The notes beneath the pieces are model-generated. The model ran no database searches. It worked only from the letters and a program-made list of their open reading frames with translations, and was not told the DNA's origin. A stretch of 6,668 nucleotides of DNA, taken from an uncultured bacterium. Its GTDB lineage: Bacteria; Actinomycetota; Aquicultoria; SKW223; CALKMS01. Of this stretch, positions 1 to 6,435 are shown piece after piece. Made by a program: the position numbers and the translations under genes. The stretch is taken from positions 1 through 6,668 of the forward strand of contig CALKMS010000018.1 of NCBI GenBank assembly GCA_938091145.1, written 5' to 3'. Within the stretch, counting starts at the first letter, position 1. Every line of letters begins with the position of its first letter.

Positions 1-631
1 GATTGACCCGAATAAACTCATTAAAAAAACGAAAGAAAGAATAAAGAAGAAGAAAGACAAAAAAAACATTGCCTCGGCCTATTTGATAGCGAAAATAGTA
101 AAGAAACAAAAAAATAACGAAGGAGTAAAGGAGTTCGTAAATCTGAGTAGGATGAACTTTAAAACCCAAGGCGGGGAAAATAACCCCCCAAGGAAGTTGT
201 GTAGGCTTCCCATAGCAACAACCGTTAAGAAAGCAGCCAATTCGACCTATGGAAATTCCTAATGGCAAAACCAAACCAACAACATCGAGCAAATCATCAA
301 GATAAAGGTTTTTCAAATAAACAAAAGCCAGGCCTGATATTAGACCGCCGATAAGACCGCCATAGAAACTTAAACCCCCTTCCCAAACAGCAAAAGCCTC
401 CCACGGATTCAGGGCAAAAAGGGGCCAGTTATAAATAACAAAAGAAAGACGGGCACCGATAAGGCCACCCAAAAGAACCCAAAAAGATAAATCGTAAACG
501 GTGTCGGCAGAGATAGCCCTCGCTCTTGCTTCTCTAACCGCAAAAAAAATTGAAATCAAAAAAGCAACCATCAACATAAACCCGTATGAATAAACAATAA
601 GTGGACCAATTTCAAAAAGAACTGGGTGCAT
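1..631 (-). CDS. lgt: Prolipoprotein diacylglyceryl transferase, 3' end outside window
   Basis: Lgt is an inner-membrane enzyme that moves diacylglycerol from phosphatidylglycerol to the lipobox cysteine of prelipoproteins, the first step of lipoprotein maturation. I translated 210 codons from the ATG at 629-631 down to the left edge with no stop; the family is usually about 260-290 residues, so the last membrane segment(s) are missing. Visible family marks are MHPVLFEIGP at the N-terminus, GARLSFV (about 59-65), GGLSFYGGLIGG (85-96), the Lgt signature GRIGCFLNGCCYG (129-141) and HPTQIYE (160-166), between several hydrophobic segments. The GCCYG form of the signature, where E. coli has GELWG, is common outside Proteobacteria. 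The start codon lies inside the end of lspA (20-base overlap), and an AAAGGA ribosome site lies at 638-643, inside lspA. This points to translational coupling. The identification is secure. Confidence 0.96.
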   Translation of the reverse strand, partial: MHPVLFEIGPLIVYSYGFMLMVAFLISIFFAVREARARAISADTVYDLSFWVLLGGLIGARLSFVIYNWPLFALNPWEAFAVWEGGLSFYGGLIGGLISGLAFVYLKNLYLDDLLDVVGLVLPLGISIGRIGCFLNGCCYGKPTQLPWGVIFPALGFKVHPTQIYELLYSFVIFLFLYYFRYQIGRGNVFFVFLLLYSFFRFFNEFIRVN

Positions 632-1106
632 CCTTCTTCCTTTCTTCATGCACGAGATAAGCTAGTAAAAGAAAAATTCCCAAAACTAGTTCGGCATCGG
701 CTAAATTAAACACTGGCCAAATCCGGAAATCAATAAAATCAGTCACTGCTTGGTATAGTAAACGGTCAATTAGATTTCCTAAAGCGCCACCAACAATCAA
801 GCTCAACGAAACAACTAAAAGCCATCTTTCAATCTCAACTCGCCAAACATAAAAAACAATTAACAAAATAATTAACAAAGAAACGCATGGCCAAATCCTT
901 CCATACTCCGAAAAAAGTCCGAAAGCAACCCCTGTGTTCTCAGTCAAAGTAAACCCAAATACCCCTTTTATTACTTCAATGCTTTTTGACTCCCTTAAAA
1001 AGTAGCGAGCTAAAAACTTTGTCAACTGGTCAAGGAAACAAAAGGTAAAAGAAAAAATCAAGACGAAGGATCTTAAAAGCCTGACTTTTCTTCCTTCGTC
1101 TTGCAT
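612..1106 (-). CDS. lspA: Lipoprotein signal peptidase (signal peptidase II)
   Basis: LspA is the membrane aspartic protease that cuts the signal peptide from prelipoproteins after Lgt has lipidated them. From the ATG at 1104-1106 the protein is 164 residues, normal for the family. It shows the first membrane segment with LDQLTK, the motif ENTGVAFGLF, GGALGNLIDR, then TDFIDF and FNLADAE, which carry the two catalytic aspartates (about D123 and D137). Four hydrophobic segments can be counted. A TTG three codons upstream (1113-1115) is the alternative start. I prefer the ATG because either start leaves a normal cytoplasmic N-terminus, and neither has a clear Shine-Dalgarno site. The gene overlaps the preceding zinc-finger gene by 34 bases and the following lgt by 20, so it is probably translated by coupling. 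It ends in TGA, which shows that TGA is a stop codon here. Identification is secure; the exact start is not. Confidence 0.96.
   Translation of the reverse strand: MQDEGRKVRLLRSFVLIFSFTFCFLDQLTKFLARYFLRESKSIEVIKGVFGFTLTENTGVAFGLFSEYGRIWPCVSLLIILLIVFYVWRVEIERWLLVVSLSLIVGGALGNLIDRLLYQAVTDFIDFRIWPVFNLADAELVLGIFLLLAYLVHEERKKDAPSSF
632..643 (-). promoter_or_regulatory. Ribosome binding site for lgt inside lspA
   Basis: On the minus strand AAAGGA (638-643) lies 6 bases before the lgt ATG, with a second AAGG (632-635) touching the start codon. Both are within the coding sequence of lspA, so ribosomes finishing lspA are well placed to begin lgt. Confidence 0.65.
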
Positions 1107-1465
1107 TGAATGCAAAGTTCAGCATAAGGAATGGCTCTCAAGCGATCAACTTCGATTGTTCTCCGACAACGCTGACAAATACCGTAAGTGTCGTTCTTCA
1201 TTCGCTCAAGAGCCCTTTCTATCTGCTCCATTGTCTCTTTCAAACCGATTTCAATAGAAAGGTCTTTCTCTCTCTCAAAAGTGGCAGTTCCACTTTCAGC
1301 GTATTCATCCTCATAAATATCTTCACCCGAAATTTCCGACTGGGTGTGATGACGAAAATCTTCCCGAAGTTCCATTAGTTCTTTCTCAACCTGACCTTTC
1401 TCTTCAAGCAGTTTCTTTTTTAATTCCCTCAATACCTTCTTAGTAAGCTTAGCCCTCTCGTCCAA
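1073..1465 (-). CDS. TraR/DksA-family C4 zinc-finger protein
   Basis: This is a 130-residue protein of the DksA/TraR family, whose members bind the secondary channel of RNA polymerase and tune initiation, often together with (p)ppGpp. Residues 1-40 and about 65-92 are highly charged helices able to form the coiled-coil arm. Between them lies an acidic stretch (EDIYEDEYAE) followed by GTATFEREKDLS. The zinc finger is complete: C97-x2-C100 in YGICQRC and C118-x2-C121 in CIQC. The start is TTG directly after the ileS stop codon. It is supported by a strong GAGGGGGA ribosome site at 1473-1480, 7 bases upstream, which is itself the end of ileS. Tip residues do not clearly match the DxxDxA of E. 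coli DksA, so a DksA-like ppGpp role should not be assumed. The GTATFERE stretch resembles, from memory, actinobacterial homologues that also sit next to lspA. Family is sure; exact role is unknown. Confidence 0.93.
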   Translation of the reverse strand: MDERAKLTKKVLRELKKKLLEEKGQVEKELMELREDFRHHTQSEISGEDIYEDEYAESGTATFEREKDLSIEIGLKETMEQIERALERMKNDTYGICQRCRRTIEVDRLRAIPYAELCIQCKTKEEKSGF

Positions 1466-1480
1466 TTACTGTTCCCCCTC
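1466..1480 (-). promoter_or_regulatory. Ribosome site and stop-start junction for the zinc-finger gene
   Basis: Read on the minus strand, GAGGGGGA (1473-1480) is followed 7 bases later by TTG. The ileS stop TAA (1466-1468) abuts that TTG. This strong site, within the last codons of ileS, decides the unusual TTG start and implies translational coupling between ileS and the zinc-finger gene. Confidence 0.8.
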
Positions 1481-4222
1481 TAACTTATTCAAAACCCTAA
1501 TACACCTAGCGCAAACTTTCTTTAAAGGATTTATTTTACCAACAGAACGGTCATATTTCCAACATCGTTCGCATTTCTCTCCATCAGCCTTGTCCACCAA
1601 AATAATTTTTTCTCCTTCTTCCAGCTCCTCACCTGCCAACCTCACTTCAACTCGAGAAACTATTAAAACCTCTTCGAGTAAAGGAATAATCTCCCGGTAA
1701 AAATCAAGATCTTTTTGGTTTACCTCCAGCACAACCTTTGCTTCCAGCGAATTGCCAATTAACCCGTCTGTCCTTGCTTCCTCTAACTTTTTAAACACTT
1801 CTTCCCTCAAAGCCAAAATAACGTCCCAACGCCTTTCTAAAATGGGACTCAAATAAGCCGACACCGGTGAAGGCCAATCGCTCAAATGAACACTCTCACA
1901 TTCTTTTTTAAAATCCGGTTTCAAATTAAACCACACTTCCTCAGCCGTGAAAGGAATAAAAGGAGCTAAAATTTTAACAGTAGTCAATAAAATTTCAAGC
2001 AAAACAGTTTGAGCTGAACGCCGGGCAATTGAATCTTTCTCGCTTACATAAAGACGGTCTTTGATTACATCGAGATAAAAACCACTCAAATCGTTAGTAA
2101 AATAGTTCAGCAGGATTTTGTACGCCCGGTGGAAACGATAGTTTTCAAAAGCTTTATTCACCTGAGCAACAACCCGATTCAGTCTGAGCAAAGCATAGCG
2201 ATCAAGCTCTAAAAGATTTTCGTAAGGTACAGCTTGAGAATTCTCAAAATCATAAAGATTTCCCAAAAGAAAACGAAATGTGTTGCGAAAACGGCGATAA
2301 ACTTCGCCTAACTTATCTAAAATTTCGGAAGAAGCAGCAGCATCTTTGCTGTAATCACTCGAGACCACCCAAAGCCTCAAAACATCTGCTCCCACCCTCT
2401 TAATTTCATCTAACGGATCTACAACATTCCCCAATGACTTTGACATCTTTCGTCCTTTATCGTCAACAGTAAAACCGTGAGTTAGAACTGCCTGATAAGG
2501 TGGTTTGTTGTTGGCGGCCACCGAAACCAAAAGCGAAGTTTGAAACCAACCACGATGCTGATCGCTTCCCTCAAGATACAAAGAAGCCGGCCAGCGAAGA
2601 TCAGAGCGGGTTTTTAACACTGCTTCGTGACTGGAACCTGATTCAAACCAGACATCAAAAATGTCATCTTCTTTCTCAAAACTTCGGTTTCCACATTTGG
2701 GACAAGCAAAGTCTTCTGGTAAAATTTCGTCAGCCTCCTTTTTAAACCAACTATCGGAACCTTCGTTTTCAAATAGAGTTGCCACCGCTTCAATACTATT
2801 TTCTGTAATGACTTCCTCTTGGCAATTCTGACAGTAAAAAACTGGAAGGGGCACGCCCCAGCTTCGCTGACGCGAAAGGCACCAGTCGGGTCTTTCTTTG
2901 ATCATTGCCGTAATTCGATTAATGCTCCATAAAGGAATCCACTTCACTTTAGGAATCAAATTCAGAACCTGCTGACGAAAGTCTCCCTTCTCCATCGAAA
3001 GAAACCATTGCTTGGTAGCCCGAAAAATCACCGGCTTCTTACAACGCCAGCAATGAGGATAAGAGTGAACAATTGAATCCCTTCTTAAAAGCAAGCCTTT
3101 TTTTTCTAAATCATTAAGAATGGCTTCATTAGCTTCATCAATGACCATCCCACTATACTTCCCTGCTTCCACTGTAAACTTTCCGCTATTATCTACCGGC
3201 ATAACAACTTCCAGATTAAACTTGTCCTTCAAAGAAAAATCCTCTTCGCCATGACCAGGAGCAATATGAACAATCCCAGTGCCGTGCTCCAAAGAAACAA
3301 AAGGCGCCGTTACTACCAGCGAGTTTTTTTCATCAAAAACTGGATGTGAAACCTTCCTACCTTCTAACTCTTGCCCCTTTACAACTTTTAAAGACCTAGA
3401 GTTGGGAAAAAGCTTTCGGCTTAATTCTTCAGCTAAAAGGTATTTCTCCTTTCCAAACTCGATAAGCGAATAATTTGCTTCAGGATGTAAAGCAACAGCT
3501 ACATTAGCTGGCAAAGTCCAAGGAGTGGTAGTCCAGATCAGCAAAAAAACGTTCTCTTCTTCCCACGGATTATCATCGAAAGCCAGTTTAACAGTTATAG
3601 AATCAGATTTTTTATCATGATATTCAATTTCTGCTTCAGCCAAAGCCGTCTCGCAATGATAACACCAGAATATCGGTTTCAACCCACGGTAAACAAGACC
3701 ACGGAAATACATCCTCCCAAAAATCCTTATTATTGTAGCTTCGTAAGCTGGATCCATCGTGAGGTAAGGGTTTTCCCAATCACCCAAAATGCCCAATCTC
3801 TTGAACTCCTCTTTCTGGCGCTCAATAAAAACCCGAGCATAATCCCGACAACGCTGTCGAAACTGATCCCTAGGAATCTCAGCTTTTGGACGATCAAGGC
3901 GTTTTTCTACTTCATATTCGATAGGTTGGCCATGGCAGTCCCAACCTGGAACAAAGGGAGCATAAAAACCATTCATTAAATGGTAGCGAACAACGATATC
4001 CTTCAACACTTTGTTGAGAGTGTGTCCTAGATGAATATCGCCATTAGCATATGGGGGACCATCATGCAAAATAAAAACTTCTTTTCCTCGATTTTTCTCT
4101 AAAAGTCTCTTATAAAGATTGATTTCCTCCCAGTACCTCAGAAAGCGAGGTTCATTTAAAGGCAAGTTTGCCTTCATTGGGAAATTGGTTTTAGGCAAAT
4201 TTAATGTTTCCTTGTAGCTCAT
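1466..4222 (-). CDS. ileS: Isoleucyl-tRNA synthetase
   Basis: IleRS is a cytoplasmic class Ia synthetase that attaches isoleucine to tRNA-Ile and hydrolyses mischarged valine. The 918-residue protein is full length for the bacterial type. It has the ATP-binding HLGH (64-67) after DGPPYANGDI and KMSKS (592-596). The CP1 editing domain contains TTTPWTLPAN (231-240) and GTGIVHIAPGHGEEDF, where H319 and D328 match the E. coli editing residues H333 and D342. The C-terminal zinc finger is C884-x2-C887 (CERCWKY) and C904-x2-C907. Four more CxxC pairs (187-190, 391-394, 464-467, 507-510) probably form extra zinc knuckles, as in thermophilic and many anaerobic bacterial enzymes. The C-terminal zinc finger and overall type argue for the standard bacterial form rather than the eukaryote-like, mupirocin-resistant form. 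The ATG is preceded by AAGGG at 4226-4230. It is the first gene of the operon. No T-box fits in the short leader. Confidence 0.98.
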   Translation of the reverse strand: MSYKETLNLPKTNFPMKANLPLNEPRFLRYWEEINLYKRLLEKNRGKEVFILHDGPPYANGDIHLGHTLNKVLKDIVVRYHLMNGFYAPFVPGWDCHGQPIEYEVEKRLDRPKAEIPRDQFRQRCRDYARVFIERQKEEFKRLGILGDWENPYLTMDPAYEATIIRIFGRMYFRGLVYRGLKPIFWCYHCETALAEAEIEYHDKKSDSITVKLAFDDNPWEEENVFLLIWTTTPWTLPANVAVALHPEANYSLIEFGKEKYLLAEELSRKLFPNSRSLKVVKGQELEGRKVSHPVFDEKNSLVVTAPFVSLEHGTGIVHIAPGHGEEDFSLKDKFNLEVVMPVDNSGKFTVEAGKYSGMVIDEANEAILNDLEKKGLLLRRDSIVHSYPHCWRCKKPVIFRATKQWFLSMEKGDFRQQVLNLIPKVKWIPLWSINRITAMIKERPDWCLSRQRSWGVPLPVFYCQNCQEEVITENSIEAVATLFENEGSDSWFKKEADEILPEDFACPKCGNRSFEKEDDIFDVWFESGSSHEAVLKTRSDLRWPASLYLEGSDQHRGWFQTSLLVSVAANNKPPYQAVLTHGFTVDDKGRKMSKSLGNVVDPLDEIKRVGADVLRLWVVSSDYSKDAAASSEILDKLGEVYRRFRNTFRFLLGNLYDFENSQAVPYENLLELDRYALLRLNRVVAQVNKAFENYRFHRAYKILLNYFTNDLSGFYLDVIKDRLYVSEKDSIARRSAQTVLLEILLTTVKILAPFIPFTAEEVWFNLKPDFKKECESVHLSDWPSPVSAYLSPILERRWDVILALREEVFKKLEEARTDGLIGNSLEAKVVLEVNQKDLDFYREIIPLLEEVLIVSRVEVRLAGEELEEGEKIILVDKADGEKCERCWKYDRSVGKINPLKKVCARCIRVLNKLEGEQ

Positions 4223-4244
4223 TATCCCTTTTAATTTCGCTGAA

Positions 4245-4273
4245 AAGCTATCACAATAAATTTAAGGTGTCAA
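4245..4273 (-). promoter_or_regulatory. Probable promoter of the ileS operon
   Basis: On the minus strand there is a perfect -35 TTGACA (4268-4273), a 17-base spacer, and a -10 TAGCTT (4245-4250) preceded by TGA, which gives an extended TGn element. Transcription would begin near 4237-4239, leaving a leader of only about 15 bases before ileS, with its AAGGG site at 4226-4230. The -10 is weak on its own; the consensus -35 and TGn make the whole convincing. The promoter overlaps the remnant 3' end of the transporter pseudogene. Confidence 0.6.
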
Positions 4274-5129
4274 CAAATAACTCAGCACTCCTTTTCAGCC
4301 AACCAAACCCCAATAAAATTAATATCGCTTTAACCAATAAACTAAAACCAAGTGCTTTTTTGAAAATCAGCCACTCAAATAGTAAATATTGTAATAAAAC
4401 AAAGAAAAAGTGATATTTCCCATGGAGACAAACCACTCAAACCCCAAATCCAATCAAATGTTCCAAAGAAAATGCACAAGCCACCAAGGATCAATATTTG
4501 CGCCCAGCTCTTTGGTGGAATAGAAACAAAGTAAGTGAGCAAAGGGAAAAAGAAAGATAAAGCAAAAGCTGAAAAGTTTCAAAGCTAAAGAGAAAAAGAA
4601 TAAAAAAGAGTCGTATTCCTTTAAAAGTGGTTTGCCGAAAACAGTATAGACCGACCAGCTAAAAATATTAACAGCGGTTCCCGCCAAACCTAAGCCCCAA
4701 GCTTTAAGGCAAAAAAATAAAGCCAGAAAACTTCAGTAAAAGTAAAAACCACTACAAGCAACTTCTTTGAGCCAATTTTTTTTCTTTAAGATACCAACGT
4801 GATAAAACAGGGTAAAAACATGACCGGTAAAAAGAATCAAACTAGCATTGAAAGAGAGGTAAAAACTTCCCCAACATTAAAGCTCACGTGATAGCCGCCC
4901 GTGCCAAAAAAGATGATTAAAAAATTCTTTTCCAATCAGCTAGTTCAAAAAATCACCCATTTTTTGTTTTTAAAAAAAATAAAAACCAGAACCAAGAGAG
5001 ACACCAACAAAAAAACGAAGAAAAGCTAACTGAAAAGGTGGAAAAATACTTTAAAACAACTTTAATAGCAACAAAGCATAACACCAAAAAAGTAGTTAAA
5101 AAAGAGCAGTTTTCCCCAGCCAAACCAAA
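4251..5129 (-). pseudogene. Decayed EamA/DMT-family transporter gene
   Basis: No single reading frame is open here, but joining frames on the minus strand recovers a drug/metabolite transporter of the ten-helix EamA type (normally about 280-300 residues). Pieces in order: VAIKVVLKYF (about 5072-5043), PPFQLAFLRFFVGVSL (5041-4994), FKNKKWVIF (4974-4948), ELADWKRIF (4946-4920), LIIFFGTGGYHVSFNVGE (4920-4867), NASLILFTG (4849-4823), FSWSVYTVFGKPLLKEYDSF, which starts the second EamA half (about 4664-4605), SWAQILILGGLCIFFGTF (about 4509-4456), LSPWEISLFLCFITIFTI (to 4378) and FEWLIFKKALGFSLL plus AILILLG (4379 to about 4310). I count at least seven frame changes, most at runs of T, plus in-frame stops such as TGA at 4733-4735. 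Neither original start nor stop is certain. The flanking genes are intact, so general sequencing error is unlikely. Substrate cannot be told. Confidence 0.85.
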
Positions 5130-5167
5130 GTGTTATAACCCGACACAATTCCCAAAGCAAATTAGAA

Positions 5168-6163
5168 TTAATCTGCCGCTCTTAAAATTGGATAGGGGTC
5201 TACCACCCGCCTACCGCCTAAATGTATCTCAAAGTGAAGGTGAGGTGCCCCACCTCGAGCATTTCCAGAGTTGCCAACATAACCAATTACTTGACCAGCA
5301 GCCACTTTGGCGCCACTGGAAACGGCAAAACCAGAGAGATGAGCATAGTAATACGAGTTTCCATCATTCCCGCTAAGCCAGATGCTTTTACCTCCTAATC
5401 TGCTATAAGAAATTCCCACCGTCCCACTAACACAAGCAACCACCGGCGTGCCATAAGGGGCAAAAATATCAGTTCCTTGATGACGATGTCCAGCCCGGGG
5501 AGCACCAAAGCTGTCAATATACGAGTGAGGACCGGCCACGGGGAAAACAAAACCTCCAATGCGCGCATTTACTGCCGCCAATCCTCCCCGATAGCTTCTC
5601 ACCCTCCGATCTACATCAGACCGCTCTAAACTGGCTAAAAGAGATTTTTCTCGATTTAAACGCCTCATTAAATCCAATTTTTTTCGATTCAAAAAAACTA
5701 AATATTTTTGATAAAGATTCTTATTTTTTTGGTACTTTTCCTTTTTTTTCAGCCATTTTAATTCCACTTCAGCAACTTTCTTCAAAAAAAACCCATCAGC
5801 TTCAGAGATTCTTTGCAAATATCGCCATTGAATCAGCAGAACATTAAAATCTTCAGCTTGAAGAATGACAGGAAGAAAATTTGGTATTCCCTGTTTGTAG
5901 AGGCATCGAATATGTTTAGCTAATTGAGACTGCCAATAACAACGCTCTTTAGAAGCCCTATTAAACTCCCTTTTTGCTCTTCGATACCGATAAAAAGCAA
6001 TCTCATATTTTGAATAAACCTTTTCGTATTCAGAAGTAACCTCACGTAGACCACGCTCAATTCCATCAATTCGATATTTCACCGATTTCAAACTATTAGC
6101 TTGAGCAGGAAAAGGGGAAAGGAGGAAAGCCACAGCGAGTAGCAGAAAAACACTTCTAAACAT
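5168..6163 (-). CDS. Secreted M23 metallopeptidase with PcsB/CwlO-like coiled coil
   Basis: From the ATG at 6161-6163 the product is 331 residues. It begins with a signal peptide (MFRSVFLLLAVAFLLSPFPAQA, cut near AQA-N), so it acts outside the membrane. Residues about 27-185 are long charged helices with a short hinge, HIRCLYKQG followed by NFLPVILQAEDFNVLL, the pattern seen in PcsB/CwlO-type hydrolases where the coiled coil keeps the enzyme inactive until FtsEX-like partners act. The C-terminal LytM domain is complete. Counting from a TTG three codons upstream, zinc ligands are H231 and D235 (HQGTD) and H313, with H278 (YAHLSG) and H311 (HLHFE) catalytic. It probably cuts peptidoglycan cross-links or stem peptides. 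The domain wording (GHRHQGTDIFAPYGTPV, GNARGGAPHLHFEIH) resembles actinobacterial members. There is no Shine-Dalgarno site; a promoter abuts the start. No ftsE or ftsX is in view, so the activation partner is unknown. Confidence 0.93.
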   Translation of the reverse strand: MFRSVFLLLAVAFLLSPFPAQANSLKSVKYRIDGIERGLREVTSEYEKVYSKYEIAFYRYRRAKREFNRASKERCYWQSQLAKHIRCLYKQGIPNFLPVILQAEDFNVLLIQWRYLQRISEADGFFLKKVAEVELKWLKKKEKYQKNKNLYQKYLVFLNRKKLDLMRRLNREKSLLASLERSDVDRRVRSYRGGLAAVNARIGGFVFPVAGPHSYIDSFGAPRAGHRHQGTDIFAPYGTPVVACVSGTVGISYSRLGGKSIWLSGNDGNSYYYAHLSGFAVSSGAKVAAGQVIGYVGNSGNARGGAPHLHFEIHLGGRRVVDPYPILRAAD

Positions 6164-6173
6164 TGCTAGCAAT
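6162..6173. repeat. Perfect 12-base palindrome between -10 and start codon
   Basis: ATTGCTAGCAAT is identical on both strands. It sits immediately after the TATAAT box, over the expected transcription start, and runs into the first two bases of the M23 start codon. The position would suit an operator, but a 12-base AT-rich palindrome can also arise by chance and no regulator is known. Confidence 0.4.
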
Positions 6174-6203
6174 ATTATATATCGAAAAACTTTTAAAAAT
6201 CAA
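6174..6203 (-). promoter_or_regulatory. Promoter of the M23 gene, almost touching the start codon
   Basis: On the minus strand TTGATT (6198-6203), an 18-base spacer and a perfect TATAAT (6174-6179) form a good sigma70-type promoter. The expected start of transcription is near 6167, only about 4 bases before the ATG at 6163, so the mRNA would be essentially leaderless. This agrees with the lack of a ribosome site. Confidence 0.6.
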
Positions 6204-6435
6204 AATGCTTTATCAATAAAATTTATATAATCAAAAATCAAAACTTCTCCACTTTTTTGAAAACCCAACCTCAACTTTTCCCCTGAGCTCACCAAAACCT
6301 AATCTTTAAACCAAACTGGTTTTTTTCCATTTTCTCCAAGTTTTGAAAAGGTGATTAAAATTAGGAGATGACAAAAGTTAAAAAACTTAAACCAATGATT
6401 TTAGGAACAATAGTTTGCTTTGGGTTTGAAGATAA
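6180..6435. other. AT-rich intergenic stretch without a recognisable gene
   Basis: Apart from the M23 promoter at its left end, I find no supportable gene. A plus-strand TATAAT at 6226-6231 lacks a matching -35. A six-pair hairpin AAACCA-AAC-TGGTTT (6308-6322) followed by a T run could be a weak plus-strand terminator, but nothing is known to be transcribed into it. AGGAG at 6363-6367 touches the ATG at 6368, too close for a normal ribosome site. Confidence 0.5.

Noticed and set aside
3617..3979. Plus-strand open frame of 120 codons inside ileS
   Set aside because: It lies wholly antisense to a secure, full-length ileS, has no family match and no ribosome site; the same holds for the frames at 2500-2745, 3279-3473 and 1106-1378.
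4223..4300. T-box riboswitch before ileS
   Set aside because: The promoter leaves about 15 bases of leader, and I see no T-box sequence or terminator hairpin.
4733..4735. In-frame TGA in the transporter read as a sign of TGA recoding
   Set aside because: lspA ends at TGA with its normal length, tryptophan is TGG in ileS, and the transporter also has TAA stops and frameshifts, so decay explains it.
5038..5376. Plus-strand open frame of 112 codons across the end of the M23 gene
   Set aside because: It is antisense to the conserved LytM domain and the pseudogene, and its composition is that of a shadow frame.
6308..6326. Rho-independent terminator on the plus strand
   Set aside because: The stem has only six pairs, two of them G-C, and no plus-strand gene ends there.
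6204..6360. Cyclic di-AMP (ydaO) riboswitch before a cell-wall hydrolase
   Set aside because: GC-rich patches near 6245-6300 do not match the conserved cores I know, and the promoter lies downstream of them, so they would not be in the mRNA.
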